Assembly (NCBI GenBank): GCA_036563805.1
Contig: DATCLS010000058.1
Location: 1-64,000 of the forward strand
Direction of reading: 5' to 3'
DNA: 64,000 nt
Source: DATCLS01 sp036563805
Lineage (GTDB): Bacteria; Actinomycetota; Acidimicrobiia; Acidimicrobiales; VFJN01
Below are positions 41,729 through 49,918 of the stretch, piece by piece. Under the pieces are notes generated by a model, which was not told the DNA's origin, made no database searches, and worked only from the letters and a program-made list of their open reading frames with translations. The position numbers and the translations under genes were made by a program. The stretch's first letter is position 1. Each line of letters opens with the position of its first letter.

Positions 41729-43012
41729 GTGACCGCCCTCGAGACGCACCCCACCTCGGCCACCGCCGTCTGGCTGGCCCGCGACCACGACGCCCTGGCC
41801 GGCGTCCTGCCCCGCTACTACGACGTCGTCGCCGAGCGGGGCGAGGGCTCGTGGCTGATCGACGTGGAGGGCCGCCGCTTCCTCGACCTGGGCGCCGGCA
41901 TCGGCGTCAACGCCACCGGCCACGGCCACCCCAAGGTGGTCGCCGCCATCGTCGAGCAGGCCCAGCAGCTCGTCCACACGTCGGTCGTCGTGCACCACCG
42001 GCGCAACGTCGAGCTGGCCGAGCGCCTGGGCGCACTGTGCCCGTTCCTCGACGCCCCCCAGGTGTTCTTCTGCAACTCAGGCGCCGAGGCGGTCGACGGG
42101 GCGCTCAAGCTGGCCCGGGCCGCCACCAGTCGGCCCGGCGTCGTGGCCTTCCGCCGGGGCTTCCACGGCCGGACGCTGGCCGCCACCACGCTGACCACGG
42201 CCAAGGGCCGCTACCGCGCCGGCTACCAGCCGCTGTTGCCCGGCGTCCACCACGCCGCCTACTGCGTGCCCCACGAGCACGCCGACGAGGCCGCTGCGGT
42301 CGACGCCGCGCTGGCCGACCTCGACCGGCTGCTGGCGGTCGAGCTGCCCGCGTCGGACGTGGGGGCGATGGTCGTCGAGCCGGTGCTGGGCGAGGGCGGC
42401 TACGTGCCCCCGCCCCGGGCCTGGCTGGCCGGCCTGCGCGAGCGGTGCACCGAGCACGGCATCCTGCTCGTGTTCGACGAGGTCCAGTGCGGCGTCGGCC
42501 GCACGGGCCGGCCGTTCGCGGCCGAGACCTACGACGTGGCCCCCGACGTGCTGCTGTTCGCCAAGGGGATCGCGTCGGGCCTGCCGCTCGGCGGCATCGC
42601 CGCCGGCCGGGAGCTCATGGAGCGGTGGCCGACCGGCGCCCACGGCTCGACGTTCGGCGGCAACCCGGTGGCCTGCGCCGCCGCGCTGGCCACGCTCGAC
42701 GTGCTCGAGGCCGAGGGCTGCTACGAGCGGGCCGCCCGGCTCGGCGAGCGGGCGCTGGCTCGGCTGCGGGCCGAGGTCGGCGGTCACCCGCAGGTGCGCG
42801 ACGTGCGGGGCCTGGGGCTGATGATCGGCGTCGAGCTGGCCGACGCGGCGGCGACCGAGGACGTGTGCCGCCGGTGCCTGGACGACGGGGTGATCGTGCT
42901 CACCTGCGGGCCCGACCAGAACGTCATCCGGCTCGTGCCGCCGCTGACCGTGACCGACGACGAGCTCGACCTGGGCCTGACCACGCTCGCCCGGGCCATC
43001 GCCGCCGCCTGA
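41729..43012 (+). CDS. Class III aminotransferase (acetylornithine/GABA-type)
   Basis: 427 residues of the PLP-dependent ornithine/GABA group. FLDLGAGIGVNATGHGHP, FCNSGAEAVDGALKLAR, FRRGFHGRTLAATTLT, VEPVLGEGGY, FDEVQCGVGRTG, and LLFAKGIASGLPLGGI with the Schiff-base Lys 279. Start GTG 41729 follows AGGAGGAGCC, a strong ribosome-binding site, directly after the aldehyde dehydrogenase stop. Together they could degrade an omega-amino compound such as GABA or a diamine; the exact substrate cannot be fixed. Confidence 0.9.
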   Translation: MTALETHPTSATAVWLARDHDALAGVLPRYYDVVAERGEGSWLIDVEGRRFLDLGAGIGVNATGHGHPKVVAAIVEQAQQLVHTSVVVHHRRNVELAERLGALCPFLDAPQVFFCNSGAEAVDGALKLARAATSRPGVVAFRRGFHGRTLAATTLTTAKGRYRAGYQPLLPGVHHAAYCVPHEHADEAAAVDAALADLDRLLAVELPASDVGAMVVEPVLGEGGYVPPPRAWLAGLRERCTEHGILLVFDEVQCGVGRTGRPFAAETYDVAPDVLLFAKGIASGLPLGGIAAGRELMERWPTGAHGSTFGGNPVACAAALATLDVLEAEGCYERAARLGERALARLRAEVGGHPQVRDVRGLGLMIGVELADAAATEDVCRRCLDDGVIVLTCGPDQNVIRLVPPLTVTDDELDLGLTTLARAIAAA

Positions 43013-43073
43013 CGGCGCCGGCCGGCCGCGGCCGGGCGCCCGCCCGGTCCCCGTCGGGCGGCACCCGGTCCGG

Positions 43074-45077
43074 TCAGAAGGCGAGCAGGTCGCGGAGGGC
43101 GGCCTCGACGCGACCGGCCGGCGACCACACGGCCTCGAGGGTCGGGGCGAACGGGACCGGGGTGTCGAGCCCGCCCACCCGGCGGACCGGGGCGTCGAGC
43201 CAGGCGAACGCCTCGTCGCCGATCGTCGCCGCCACCTCGGCGCCGAAGCCGCCGGTCAGCGGCGCCTCGTGGACGACGAGCGCCCGCGACGTCTTCTTCA
43301 CCGACGCGATCACCGTGGTGCGGTCCCAGGGCCGGAGCGACCGCAGGTCGACGACCTCGACGTCGCCGTCGACCGCCTCGGCCGCGTCCAGCGCCCACTG
43401 GACGCCGGCGCCGTAGGTGACGACCGTGGCGTCCCGGCCCGGGCGGACCACGCGGGCCCGGCCGATCGGCACGGTCCCGTGCCCGGCCGGCACCGGCCCC
43501 CGGGCGGTGCGGTACAGCCGCTTGTGCTCGAGGACCAGCACGGGGTTGCCGTCGTCGAGGGCGGCGAGCAGGAGGCCCTTGGCGTCGGCCGGCGTGGCCG
43601 GGGCCACGACCTTGAGCCCGGGTACGTGGCAGAACCACGCCTCGACGTTCTGGGAGTGGAACGGCCCGGCGCCCAGGCCGCCCCCGATCGGGAGCCGCAC
43701 GACCACGGGGACGGCCGCCCCCCACCGGTAGTAGGTGGTGGCCAGGTTGTTGACCAGCTGGTTGAACCCGCAGGTCACGAAGTCGCCGAACTGCATCTCG
43801 ACGACCGGCCGGAAGCCGGCGAGGGCGAGGCCGAGCGCCGCGCCCAGAGCGCCGGACTCGATGATCGGCGTGTTGCGGACCCGGTCGGTCCCGAACTCGG
43901 CCGCCAGGCCCTCGGTGGCCTTGAAAACACCGCCGTAGCCGGCGATGTCCTGGCCCAGCAGCAGCACCCGGTCGTCGGCGGCCAGCGCCACCCGCAGCGC
44001 GTCGCGGACGGCGTCGACGTAGCGCAGCTCGCCCGGCGTGCCGCGGGTCCCGGCGGCCGCCGGCGCGGCCCGGCGCAGGGGAGCGGGCGGCGCGTGCACG
44101 CCCTCCAGCTCGGCTTCGGCGCTCGACGCCGGCTCGGCGTCGCCCAGGGCGTCGGCCACCAGCCGGTCGACCTCCGCCCGCAGCTCGGCCCGCAGCGCCT
44201 CCCGCTCGTCCGGGCCCGGCCCGCGCCGCTCGTCGAGCACGGCCTCGAACCGGGCGATCGGGTCGCGGGCCGCCCACGCGGCGAGCTCCTCGGCCGGCAC
44301 GTAGTCGGTACCCGACGCCTCCTCGTGGCCCCGCATCCGGTAGGTCTTCGCCTCGATCAGGCTCGGCCCCGCACCGGCCCGACCCCGGGCCGCCGCCTCG
44401 GCCACGGCCTCGCGCACGGCCAGCACGTCGTTGCCGTCGACCACCCGCCCCGGCATGCCGTAGCCGGCCGCCCGGTCGGCCAGGTCGGCGCAGGCGTACT
44501 GCTCGGCCACCGGCGTGGACAGGCCCCACTGGTTGTTCTCGATCAGGAACACGACCGGCAGCGACCACACCGCCGCCAGGTTCATCGCCTCGTGGACGTC
44601 GCCTTCGCTGGTGGCACCGTCGCCGATCAGGACGGCCGCCACCCGGCCCTCGCCCCGCAGCCGGGCGGCCAGGGCGAGACCGTCGGCCACCGGCGCCATG
44701 GCCCCCAGGTGGCTGATCATGCCGACGACGTGGTGGTCGAGAGCGCCGAAGTGGAACGTGCGGTCGCGCCCGCCCGTGTAGCCGCCGGCCCGGCCGAGCA
44801 GCTGGCGGAACAGCACGCCGAGGTCGAGGCCCCGGCCGCAGAACACGCCGAGGTTGCGGTGGGCCGGCAGGATCCAGTCGTCGGACCGGAGGGCGGCCAC
44901 GCAGCCCACCGACACGGCCTCCTGGCCGATGCCGGAGAACCACTTGCTGAGCTGGCCCCGGCGGACGAGCGCCAGCATCTTCTCCTCGATCACCCGGGGC
45001 AGCAGCAGGCTGCGGTAGAGCGCCAGCAGCTCGCGGGTCCCGGCCCCGTGCTGCAGGTCGCTCGGCACCCCGGCCAC
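43074..45077 (-). CDS. 2-oxoacid dehydrogenase E1, fused alpha and beta subunits
   Basis: 667 residues. The alpha half (about 1-315) carries ThDP-binding GDGATSEGDVHEAMN and ENNQWGLSTP near residues 149-180 and the phosphorylation-loop-like YRMRGHEEASGTDY. After a ~30-residue Ala/Pro linker the beta half (about 345-667) has LLLGQDIAGYGGVFKATEGL, NTPIIESGALGAALGLALAG and HSQNVEAWFCHVPGLKVV. E1 decarboxylates 2-oxoacids (branched-chain type is likely) and passes the acyl group to a lipoyl E2; no E2 or E3 gene is in the window. GTG 45077 is 2 nt after the GDPD stop with GGTGGAG upstream, so the genes are coupled. Confidence 0.9.
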   Translation of the reverse strand: MAGVPSDLQHGAGTRELLALYRSLLLPRVIEEKMLALVRRGQLSKWFSGIGQEAVSVGCVAALRSDDWILPAHRNLGVFCGRGLDLGVLFRQLLGRAGGYTGGRDRTFHFGALDHHVVGMISHLGAMAPVADGLALAARLRGEGRVAAVLIGDGATSEGDVHEAMNLAAVWSLPVVFLIENNQWGLSTPVAEQYACADLADRAAGYGMPGRVVDGNDVLAVREAVAEAAARGRAGAGPSLIEAKTYRMRGHEEASGTDYVPAEELAAWAARDPIARFEAVLDERRGPGPDEREALRAELRAEVDRLVADALGDAEPASSAEAELEGVHAPPAPLRRAAPAAAGTRGTPGELRYVDAVRDALRVALAADDRVLLLGQDIAGYGGVFKATEGLAAEFGTDRVRNTPIIESGALGAALGLALAGFRPVVEMQFGDFVTCGFNQLVNNLATTYYRWGAAVPVVVRLPIGGGLGAGPFHSQNVEAWFCHVPGLKVVAPATPADAKGLLLAALDDGNPVLVLEHKRLYRTARGPVPAGHGTVPIGRARVVRPGRDATVVTYGAGVQWALDAAEAVDGDVEVVDLRSLRPWDRTTVIASVKKTSRALVVHEAPLTGGFGAEVAATIGDEAFAWLDAPVRRVGGLDTPVPFAPTLEAVWSPAGRVEAALRDLLAF

Positions 45078-45079
45078 GC

Positions 45080-45844
45080 CTACTCCACCCAGGCGTCGCG
45101 CTCGACGAGCACCTTTTTCAGCACGTCGGGCCGGTCGGTCATGATGCCGTCGACGCCCATGTCGAGCAGGCGGTGCATCTCGTCGGCCTCGTTGATCGTC
45201 CACACGTGGACCTGGAGGCCCCGGTGGTGGGCCGCGGACAGGAAGCGGTCGGTGACCAGCGGCACCCGGCCCTTGCGCGTCGGCACCTGGACGCACGCCG
45301 CCGTGAACCGGCCGGCCGGCACGCCCCGGGAGGCGGCCATCAGCCGGGCGACCTGGCGGGGCCCCATCGACGTGCACAGGCGGGGGCCCAGCTCGGCCCG
45401 CAGGCGGGCCAGGCGGCGGTCGGAGAACGACCCGATGCACACCCGGTCGATCGTCCCGGTGCGCCGGATCAGCTCGATCAGCGGCTCGACCGCGGCGTCG
45501 TGCTTGGGGTCGATGTTGATGCGCACATCGGGCCAGGCGGTGAGCAGGTCCTCGAGCAGGGGGATCTGGTCGCGGCCCCGCACCTTGACCGCCCGCACCT
45601 CGGCCAGCGGCAGGTCACCGATGAGCCCCGAGCCGTCGGTCAGGTTGTCGAGGTGGTCGTCGTGGAAGGCGACGAGCACGCCATCGGCGGTGGCGTGGGC
45701 GTCGGTCTCGAGGTACCGGTAGCCCATCTCGACCGCGGCCTCGAACGCGCCCATCGTGTTCTCGGCCGGGCCTCCCTCCCGGTGCGCGCCCTGGTGCGAG
45801 AAAGCCAGCGGTCCGGGCCAGTCGAGGAAGGGGAAGCGAGCCAT
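45080..45844 (-). CDS. Glycerophosphodiester phosphodiesterase
   Basis: 254 residues. FSHQGAHREGGPAENTMGAFEAA, YLETDAHATADGVLVAFHDDHLD and INIDPKH contain the catalytic His pair and the metal-binding Glu/Asp residues of the GDPD barrel; HVWTINEADEM and GVDGIMTDRPDVL are the C-terminal strands. No signal peptide, so cytoplasmic. It hydrolyses glycerophosphodiesters to glycerol 3-phosphate and an alcohol. Start ATG 45844 is preferred: a TACCGT box (45861-45856) predicts transcription from about 45848, too late for GTG 45853. It is coupled to the E1 gene. Confidence 0.88.
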   Translation of the reverse strand: MARFPFLDWPGPLAFSHQGAHREGGPAENTMGAFEAAVEMGYRYLETDAHATADGVLVAFHDDHLDNLTDGSGLIGDLPLAEVRAVKVRGRDQIPLLEDLLTAWPDVRINIDPKHDAAVEPLIELIRRTGTIDRVCIGSFSDRRLARLRAELGPRLCTSMGPRQVARLMAASRGVPAGRFTAACVQVPTRKGRVPLVTDRFLSAAHHRGLQVHVWTINEADEMHRLLDMGVDGIMTDRPDVLKKVLVERDAWVE

Positions 45845-45891
45845 GATGCGCACGGACGGTAGCCGGCTGGCGGCCGTTCCCCTCGAAATGC

Positions 45892-45897
45892 CAGTCT
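45892..45897 (+). promoter_or_regulatory. Leaderless -10 box CAGTCT
   Basis: CAGTCT ends exactly 7 nt before GTG 45905. Confidence 0.45.
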
Positions 45898-45904
45898 GCG
45901 CCAG

Positions 45905-46285
45905 GTGGAGGAACCTTCACGCGTCTGGACGTTGGAGGAAGCGAACGCCGCCCTCCGGTGGGTGCGCGAGGTCGTCGCCCGCGCCCAGCGCCTGTGGGAG
46001 GAGTACCGGGCCGAGGCGGGGCGCACCGCCCGGCTCGTCCGCCAGAACGGCCACGGGCTGGTGCCCGCCGACCCCACGCCCATCAAGGCCTGCATCGACG
46101 AGCTGGCGGCCGAGGCGATCGTGCTGCGCGACGTGGCCCGGGGGCTGGTCGACTTCCCGGCCCGCAGCCCCAGCGGCCGCTGGTACTGGCTGTGCTGGCT
46201 GCTGGGCGAGCGCGAGGTCGGGTGGTGGCACTGGCCGGAGGACGGGTTCGCCGGCCGGCGCCCCGCCATCGACCTGCCCGACTGA
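45905..46285 (+). CDS. DUF2203 family protein
   Basis: 126 residues matching DUF2203: TLEEANAALRWVREVVARA at the start, IVLRDVARGLVDFPA in the middle and WLLGEREVGWWHWPEDGFAGRRP at the end. The family is widespread in actinobacteria and deinococci with unknown function. Start GTG 45905 lies 7 nt after CAGTCT. It is divergent from GDPD. Confidence 0.87.
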   Translation: MEEPSRVWTLEEANAALRWVREVVARAQRLWEEYRAEAGRTARLVRQNGHGLVPADPTPIKACIDELAAEAIVLRDVARGLVDFPARSPSGRWYWLCWLLGEREVGWWHWPEDGFAGRRPAIDLPD

Positions 46286-46392
46286 CCGACCGGCCCGGCC
46301 GCCCTGCTGCCGACCAGCGGTGACCCGCCGGTCGGCCGATCCCGGGCGCGGCGGGCCGGCACCGCGGGCGCGCGGGCGACCGAGGCGGCCGA

Positions 46393-46398
46393 TACCGT
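46393..46398 (+). promoter_or_regulatory. Leaderless -10 box TACCGT
   Basis: TACCGT ends 7 nt before GTG 46406 and overlaps the in-frame GTG at 46397, so 46406 is the better start for the next gene. Confidence 0.5.
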
Positions 46399-46405
46399 GG
46401 CCCGC

Positions 46406-47182
46406 GTGGACATCACCGATCGGTTCGCCGAGCTGGTGCGCGGGCCGGAGGAGGAGTGCCGGATCGACCTCGGCGCCTTCCTGATCGCCGCCCACGCCCG
46501 CCGCGATCTCGACATCGACGAGCAGCTGGCCCGGCTGGACGAGCTGGCCATGGGCTGCGCCACCCCGACGATCGACGGGCTGTGCGAGCACCTCTTCGGG
46601 AACCTGGGCTTCCAGGGCGACACCGAGGACTACAAGAACCCCCGCAACTCGCTGCTCGACGTGGTGCTCGACCGCCGCAAGGGCATCCCGATCACGTTGT
46701 CGGTGGTCGTCATCGAGGTGGGGCGCCGGCTCGGGCTCGAGCTCAAGGGCGTCGGCATGCCCGGCCACTTCCTCGTGCGCGACGCCTACGACCCCGAGGT
46801 GTTCATCGACCCGTTCCACCGGGTCCAGCTGAACCGCAGCGACTGCGAGAAGCTGTTCACCGTGCTCCACGGGTCGTCGGCCCGATTCCAGGAGCGGTTC
46901 CTCGAGCCGGTGGGGCCGCGGGCGATCATGGCCCGCATGGTCACCAACCTGCAGCGGTCGTTCGTGGGCCAGGGCGACCGGGCCGGGGCACTGTGGGCCC
47001 AGTGCCTGCGGGTGGTCGTGCCGGGGGCGACGGTGGGCGACCGGCGCCAGCTGGCCGCCCTGCTCGCCGCCAACGGGCGCTTCGACGCCGCCGCCCAGGA
47101 GCTGGAGGCCATCGCCGACGAGGGCTGGGGCGGCGAGCGCGACCGCATCGCGGCGACGGCGATGCGGGCCAAGCTCAACTGA
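46406..47182 (+). CDS. SirB1 family transglutaminase-like protein
   Basis: 258 residues. NPRNSLLDVVLDRRKGIPITLSVVVIEVGRRLGLELKGVGMPGHFLVR is the SirB1 transglutaminase-like core (with the His of the hydrolase-like fold retained but no clear Cys nucleophile), followed by a TPR-like tail (RAGALWAQCLRVV, LAALLAANGRFDAAAQELEAIA). Function is unknown; relatives lie beside protein-release or heme genes. Start GTG 46406 was chosen over GTG 46397 because the latter lies inside the TACCGT box. Confidence 0.82.
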   Translation: MDITDRFAELVRGPEEECRIDLGAFLIAAHARRDLDIDEQLARLDELAMGCATPTIDGLCEHLFGNLGFQGDTEDYKNPRNSLLDVVLDRRKGIPITLSVVVIEVGRRLGLELKGVGMPGHFLVRDAYDPEVFIDPFHRVQLNRSDCEKLFTVLHGSSARFQERFLEPVGPRAIMARMVTNLQRSFVGQGDRAGALWAQCLRVVVPGATVGDRRQLAALLAANGRFDAAAQELEAIADEGWGGERDRIAATAMRAKLN

Positions 47183-47187
47183 GCTGG

Positions 47188-47193
47188 CAGTCT
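47188..47193 (+). promoter_or_regulatory. Leaderless -10 box CAGTCT
   Basis: CAGTCT ends exactly 7 nt before GTG 47201. Confidence 0.45.
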
Positions 47194-47200
47194 CAGCCGC

Positions 47201-47743
47201 GTGATCGACCGCGACCTCAAGCGCAGCCTGGGCCAGATGATGAAGGGGGTCCAGGTGGTCGGCGCCAGCCACGACGGGGTCACCCGCGCCTACACGAGCC
47301 ACTGGGTGTGCCAGGTGAGCTTCGAGGAGCCGGTGATCGTGGCGTCCTCGTCGCCCAAGCACGACACCCACCCGCTGATCGTGGCCAGCGGCCGGTTCTC
47401 GGTCTCGATCCTGGCCGGCGACCAGATCGAGCAGGGCCAGTACTTCTCGTACCCCGGGCACAAGATGCGCTACGTCGCCGACGAGTACCTCGACGAGGTC
47501 GACGGGCTACCCCGGGTGCGCGACTGCATCGCCTGGTTGGCCTGCGAGGTCGAGGACCACATCTCCGGTCGCTACGACCACGACCTGTTCTTCGCCCGGG
47601 TGGTGGGCACCCGTGAGGGCCGGCTGGGCGCGCCGCCCCTCCTGTACTCGTCCCGGCTGGGGTGGCGGGCGGCCGGGGGCCGCATCCGCGAGCCCGGGGG
47701 ATCGGTCCGCGACCGGCTTTTGGCCCGGCTCGAGGGTTCCTGA
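47201..47743 (+). CDS. Flavin reductase family protein (FMN-binding split barrel)
   Basis: 180 residues with the FMN-binding split-barrel pattern: SLGQMMKGVQVVGASHDGVTRAYTSHWVCQVSFEEP, VIVASSSPKHDTHPLI and RFSVSILAGDQIEQGQYFS. Such proteins reduce flavin with NAD(P)H or act as small flavoenzymes. GTG 47201 lies 7 nt after CAGTCT. A second family member is at 59190. Substrate unknown. Confidence 0.82.
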   Translation: MIDRDLKRSLGQMMKGVQVVGASHDGVTRAYTSHWVCQVSFEEPVIVASSSPKHDTHPLIVASGRFSVSILAGDQIEQGQYFSYPGHKMRYVADEYLDEVDGLPRVRDCIAWLACEVEDHISGRYDHDLFFARVVGTREGRLGAPPLLYSSRLGWRAAGGRIREPGGSVRDRLLARLEGS

Positions 47744-47824
47744 GCACGGACCTCCGCGCCCGGGCCCGGCCCGCAGCGCTCCGCCGCCGGCGCGGCAGTC
47801 CGATCGCGGTGCGTGACGGAGGCA

Positions 47825-47848
47825 CTTGACCGGCGGGTCAAGTACGGT
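47825..47848 (+). promoter_or_regulatory. Operator palindrome abutting the -10 box of the acyl-CoA dehydrogenase gene
   Basis: CTTGACC-GGCG-GGTCAAG (47825-47842) has perfect 7-bp arms, followed immediately by TACGGT (47843-47848), which ends 7 nt before ATG 47856. A dimeric repressor bound here would block the promoter. The neighbouring TetR gene at 49150 is the natural candidate. Confidence 0.7.
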
Positions 47849-47855
47849 GAGCGGC

Positions 47856-49097
47856 ATGACGCTCGCCGACCAACGCCCCACGGACACGACGTCGCCGGCC
47901 GCCGACGCCTCCGACGACGAGCGGGTGCTCGCTCTGTGCCGCCAGCTCCTCGACGAGCTGCCGCCGGCCGAGACCGACCGGGTCACGTTCCTCGGCCGCC
48001 AGTTCGACCTCGGGCTCGCCTGGGTCCACTTCCCCGAGGGCCACGGCGGCCTCGGCCTGTCGCCCCGCCTGCAGAAGCTCATCAACGAGACGCTGGGCGC
48101 GGCCGGGGCGCCGAGCCCGTCCTACGGCAACCCGATCGGGCACGGCATGGCCGCCCCCACGATCGTCACCCACGGCAGCGAGGAGCAGAAGCGTCGCTAC
48201 GTGCGCCCGCTGTTCACGAACGAGGAGATCTGGTGCCAGCTCTTCTCCGAGCCGGGCGCCGGGTCCGACGTGGCCAGCCTGTCGACGCGGGCCGTCCGCG
48301 ACGGCGACGAGTGGGTGGTCAACGGCCAGAAGGTGTGGACGACGCTGGCCCACGTCGCCCGATTCGGGATGCTCGTGGCCCGCACCGACCCCGACGTCCC
48401 CAAGCACAAGGGCCTGACCTACTTCGTGGTCGACATGCACGCCCCCGGAGTCGAGGTGCGGCCGCTGTACCAGATCACCGGCGAGGCCGAGTTCAACGAG
48501 GTCTACTTCACCGACGTCCGGATCCCCGACGCCGAGCGCCTCGGCGAGGTGGGGGAGGGCTGGCGCGTGTCGCTCACCACGCTCATGAACGAGCGGGTGG
48601 CGATCGGCGGGCAGGTCCCGCCCAAGGGCTCGGGGATGATCGGCCAGCTGATCGCCACCTGGCGGCGCACCGGCCCTCACGCGGGGCCGACCGCAGCCGC
48701 GGACCGCGACCGGGTCGTCCGGCTGTGGACCCGGGCCGAGGTGGCGCGCCTGACCAACATCCGGGCCGCCCAGCAGCGGGCCAAGGGCACGCCGGGCCCC
48801 GAGGGCTCGATCGGCAAGCTGGCGATGGCCGAGCTCAACAAGGAGATCACCTCCTGCGCCATCGACCTGCTCGGCCCCGAGGGCATGCTGCACCCCGACG
48901 GCTACCCGATGGCCCGCCCGCAGACCACCAACCTGTGGTCGAGCCCGAGCCACGCCTTCCTGCGGGCCCGGGCCAACTCGATCGAGGGCGGCACGACCGA
49001 GATCATGAAGAACATCCTCGCTGAGCGGGTGCTCGGGCTCCCCGGCGACGTCCGGGTCGACAAGGACAAGCCCTGGTCGGAGGTGCCCCGCTCCTGA
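47856..49097 (+). CDS. Acyl-CoA dehydrogenase
   Basis: 413 residues. QLFSEPGAGSDVASLSTRAVRDGDEWVVNGQKVWTTLA is the FAD/substrate motif of the family and ANSIEGGTTEIMKNILAERVLGLP the C-terminal FAD motif. In the classical short/medium-chain enzymes the catalytic Glu lies in a C-terminal segment; here the IEGGTTE stretch fits the FadE group. The enzyme removes two hydrogens from an acyl-CoA. Start ATG 47856 is fixed by the TACGGT box and palindrome upstream. A TetR gene follows 52 nt downstream. Confidence 0.92.
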   Translation: MTLADQRPTDTTSPAADASDDERVLALCRQLLDELPPAETDRVTFLGRQFDLGLAWVHFPEGHGGLGLSPRLQKLINETLGAAGAPSPSYGNPIGHGMAAPTIVTHGSEEQKRRYVRPLFTNEEIWCQLFSEPGAGSDVASLSTRAVRDGDEWVVNGQKVWTTLAHVARFGMLVARTDPDVPKHKGLTYFVVDMHAPGVEVRPLYQITGEAEFNEVYFTDVRIPDAERLGEVGEGWRVSLTTLMNERVAIGGQVPPKGSGMIGQLIATWRRTGPHAGPTAAADRDRVVRLWTRAEVARLTNIRAAQQRAKGTPGPEGSIGKLAMAELNKEITSCAIDLLGPEGMLHPDGYPMARPQTTNLWSSPSHAFLRARANSIEGGTTEIMKNILAERVLGLPGDVRVDKDKPWSEVPRS

Positions 49098-49136
49098 TCG
49101 GGCTGTCACGGTGACGGCCCCCCAGCACGCGCTGCG

Positions 49137-49142
49137 TAGTGT
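49137..49142 (+). promoter_or_regulatory. Leaderless -10 box TAGTGT
   Basis: TAGTGT ends 7 nt before GTG 49150. Confidence 0.5.
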
Positions 49143-49149
49143 TGATCCC

Positions 49150-49815
49150 GTGAGCTCGGCTGGGGAAGACGAGCGGGAGTTCGGTGCACGCAAGCGCGGA
49201 CGCCCGCCGGGGCAACGCAGCGCGGAGACGCGCGACCGCATCCTGCGGGCCGCCCGCGCCCGCTTCTCGCAGTCCGGCTACGCCCGGACTTCGCTGGCCG
49301 ACATCGCCCGCGAGGCCGGCATCACGCCCCGGGCGATCTACCACTACGTCGAGTCGAAACCCCAGCTGTTCCGGCGGGCCGCGGATGCCGCCTACGAGCG
49401 GTTCGCGGACGCGGTCAGCGAGCGCGTGCTGGGTCGGGCCGACAGCCGCAGCCGGCTGCACGGCCTGGCCGACGTCTTCCGCGACCTCTACCGCGAGGAC
49501 CCGACGATCGTGGCCATGCTGAGCCAGACCGTCACCGAGGTGTACCGCAACCCCGAGCTCGACCGGTCCATGCTCATGCCCGAGGGCTACGTGCCCCTCA
49601 ACCGGGTGCTGGTCGACATGGCCGTTGCCGACGGCGACCTGGCCGAGGGCGTCGACCCCGCGGGGGCGGCGGCGATGATCGAGGTGCTGGGGTCGGGCCT
49701 GACGCTGCTGGCCAGCAAGGAGCGCGAGCACGAGTACATGGCCATGCTCGACGTGCTCGAGCGGCTGCTGGACGGCACGCTGTTCGTCGACCGGTCGGAG
49801 GCGACCGGGACCTGA
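49150..49815 (+). CDS. TetR family transcriptional regulator
   Basis: 221 residues. The helix-turn-helix region, ETRDRILRAARARFSQSGYARTSLADIAREAGITPRAIYHYVESKPQLFRRA, lies about residues 25-75; the C-terminal ligand domain contains GSGLTLLASKEREHEYMAMLDVL. GTG 49150 is preferred over GTG 49111 because a TAGTGT box lies 7 nt before it. It follows the acyl-CoA dehydrogenase gene, whose promoter carries a palindrome, so it probably represses that gene in response to an acyl-CoA. Confidence 0.9.
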   Translation: MSSAGEDEREFGARKRGRPPGQRSAETRDRILRAARARFSQSGYARTSLADIAREAGITPRAIYHYVESKPQLFRRAADAAYERFADAVSERVLGRADSRSRLHGLADVFRDLYREDPTIVAMLSQTVTEVYRNPELDRSMLMPEGYVPLNRVLVDMAVADGDLAEGVDPAGAAAMIEVLGSGLTLLASKEREHEYMAMLDVLERLLDGTLFVDRSEATGT

Positions 49816-49904
49816 CGGGGCGGGGCCGGCGCCGGGGCGGGGCGCGGCTCGGGTCGGCCGGGCCGGTCCGGGGCCGTCGCCGTCGGGTCCGGGCCGGCCG
49901 TCGC

Positions 49905-49910
49905 TACCGT
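49905..49910 (+). promoter_or_regulatory. Leaderless -10 box TACCGT
   Basis: TACCGT ends 8 nt before GTG 49919. Confidence 0.5.
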
Positions 49911-49918
49911 TCTGCCTC

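Noticed and set aside
43013..43073. GC-rich hairpin (CCGGCCGCGGCCGG) as terminator between convergent genes
   Set aside because: The palindrome leaves almost no loop and lies in generally self-complementary GC-rich DNA, so I could not distinguish it from background.
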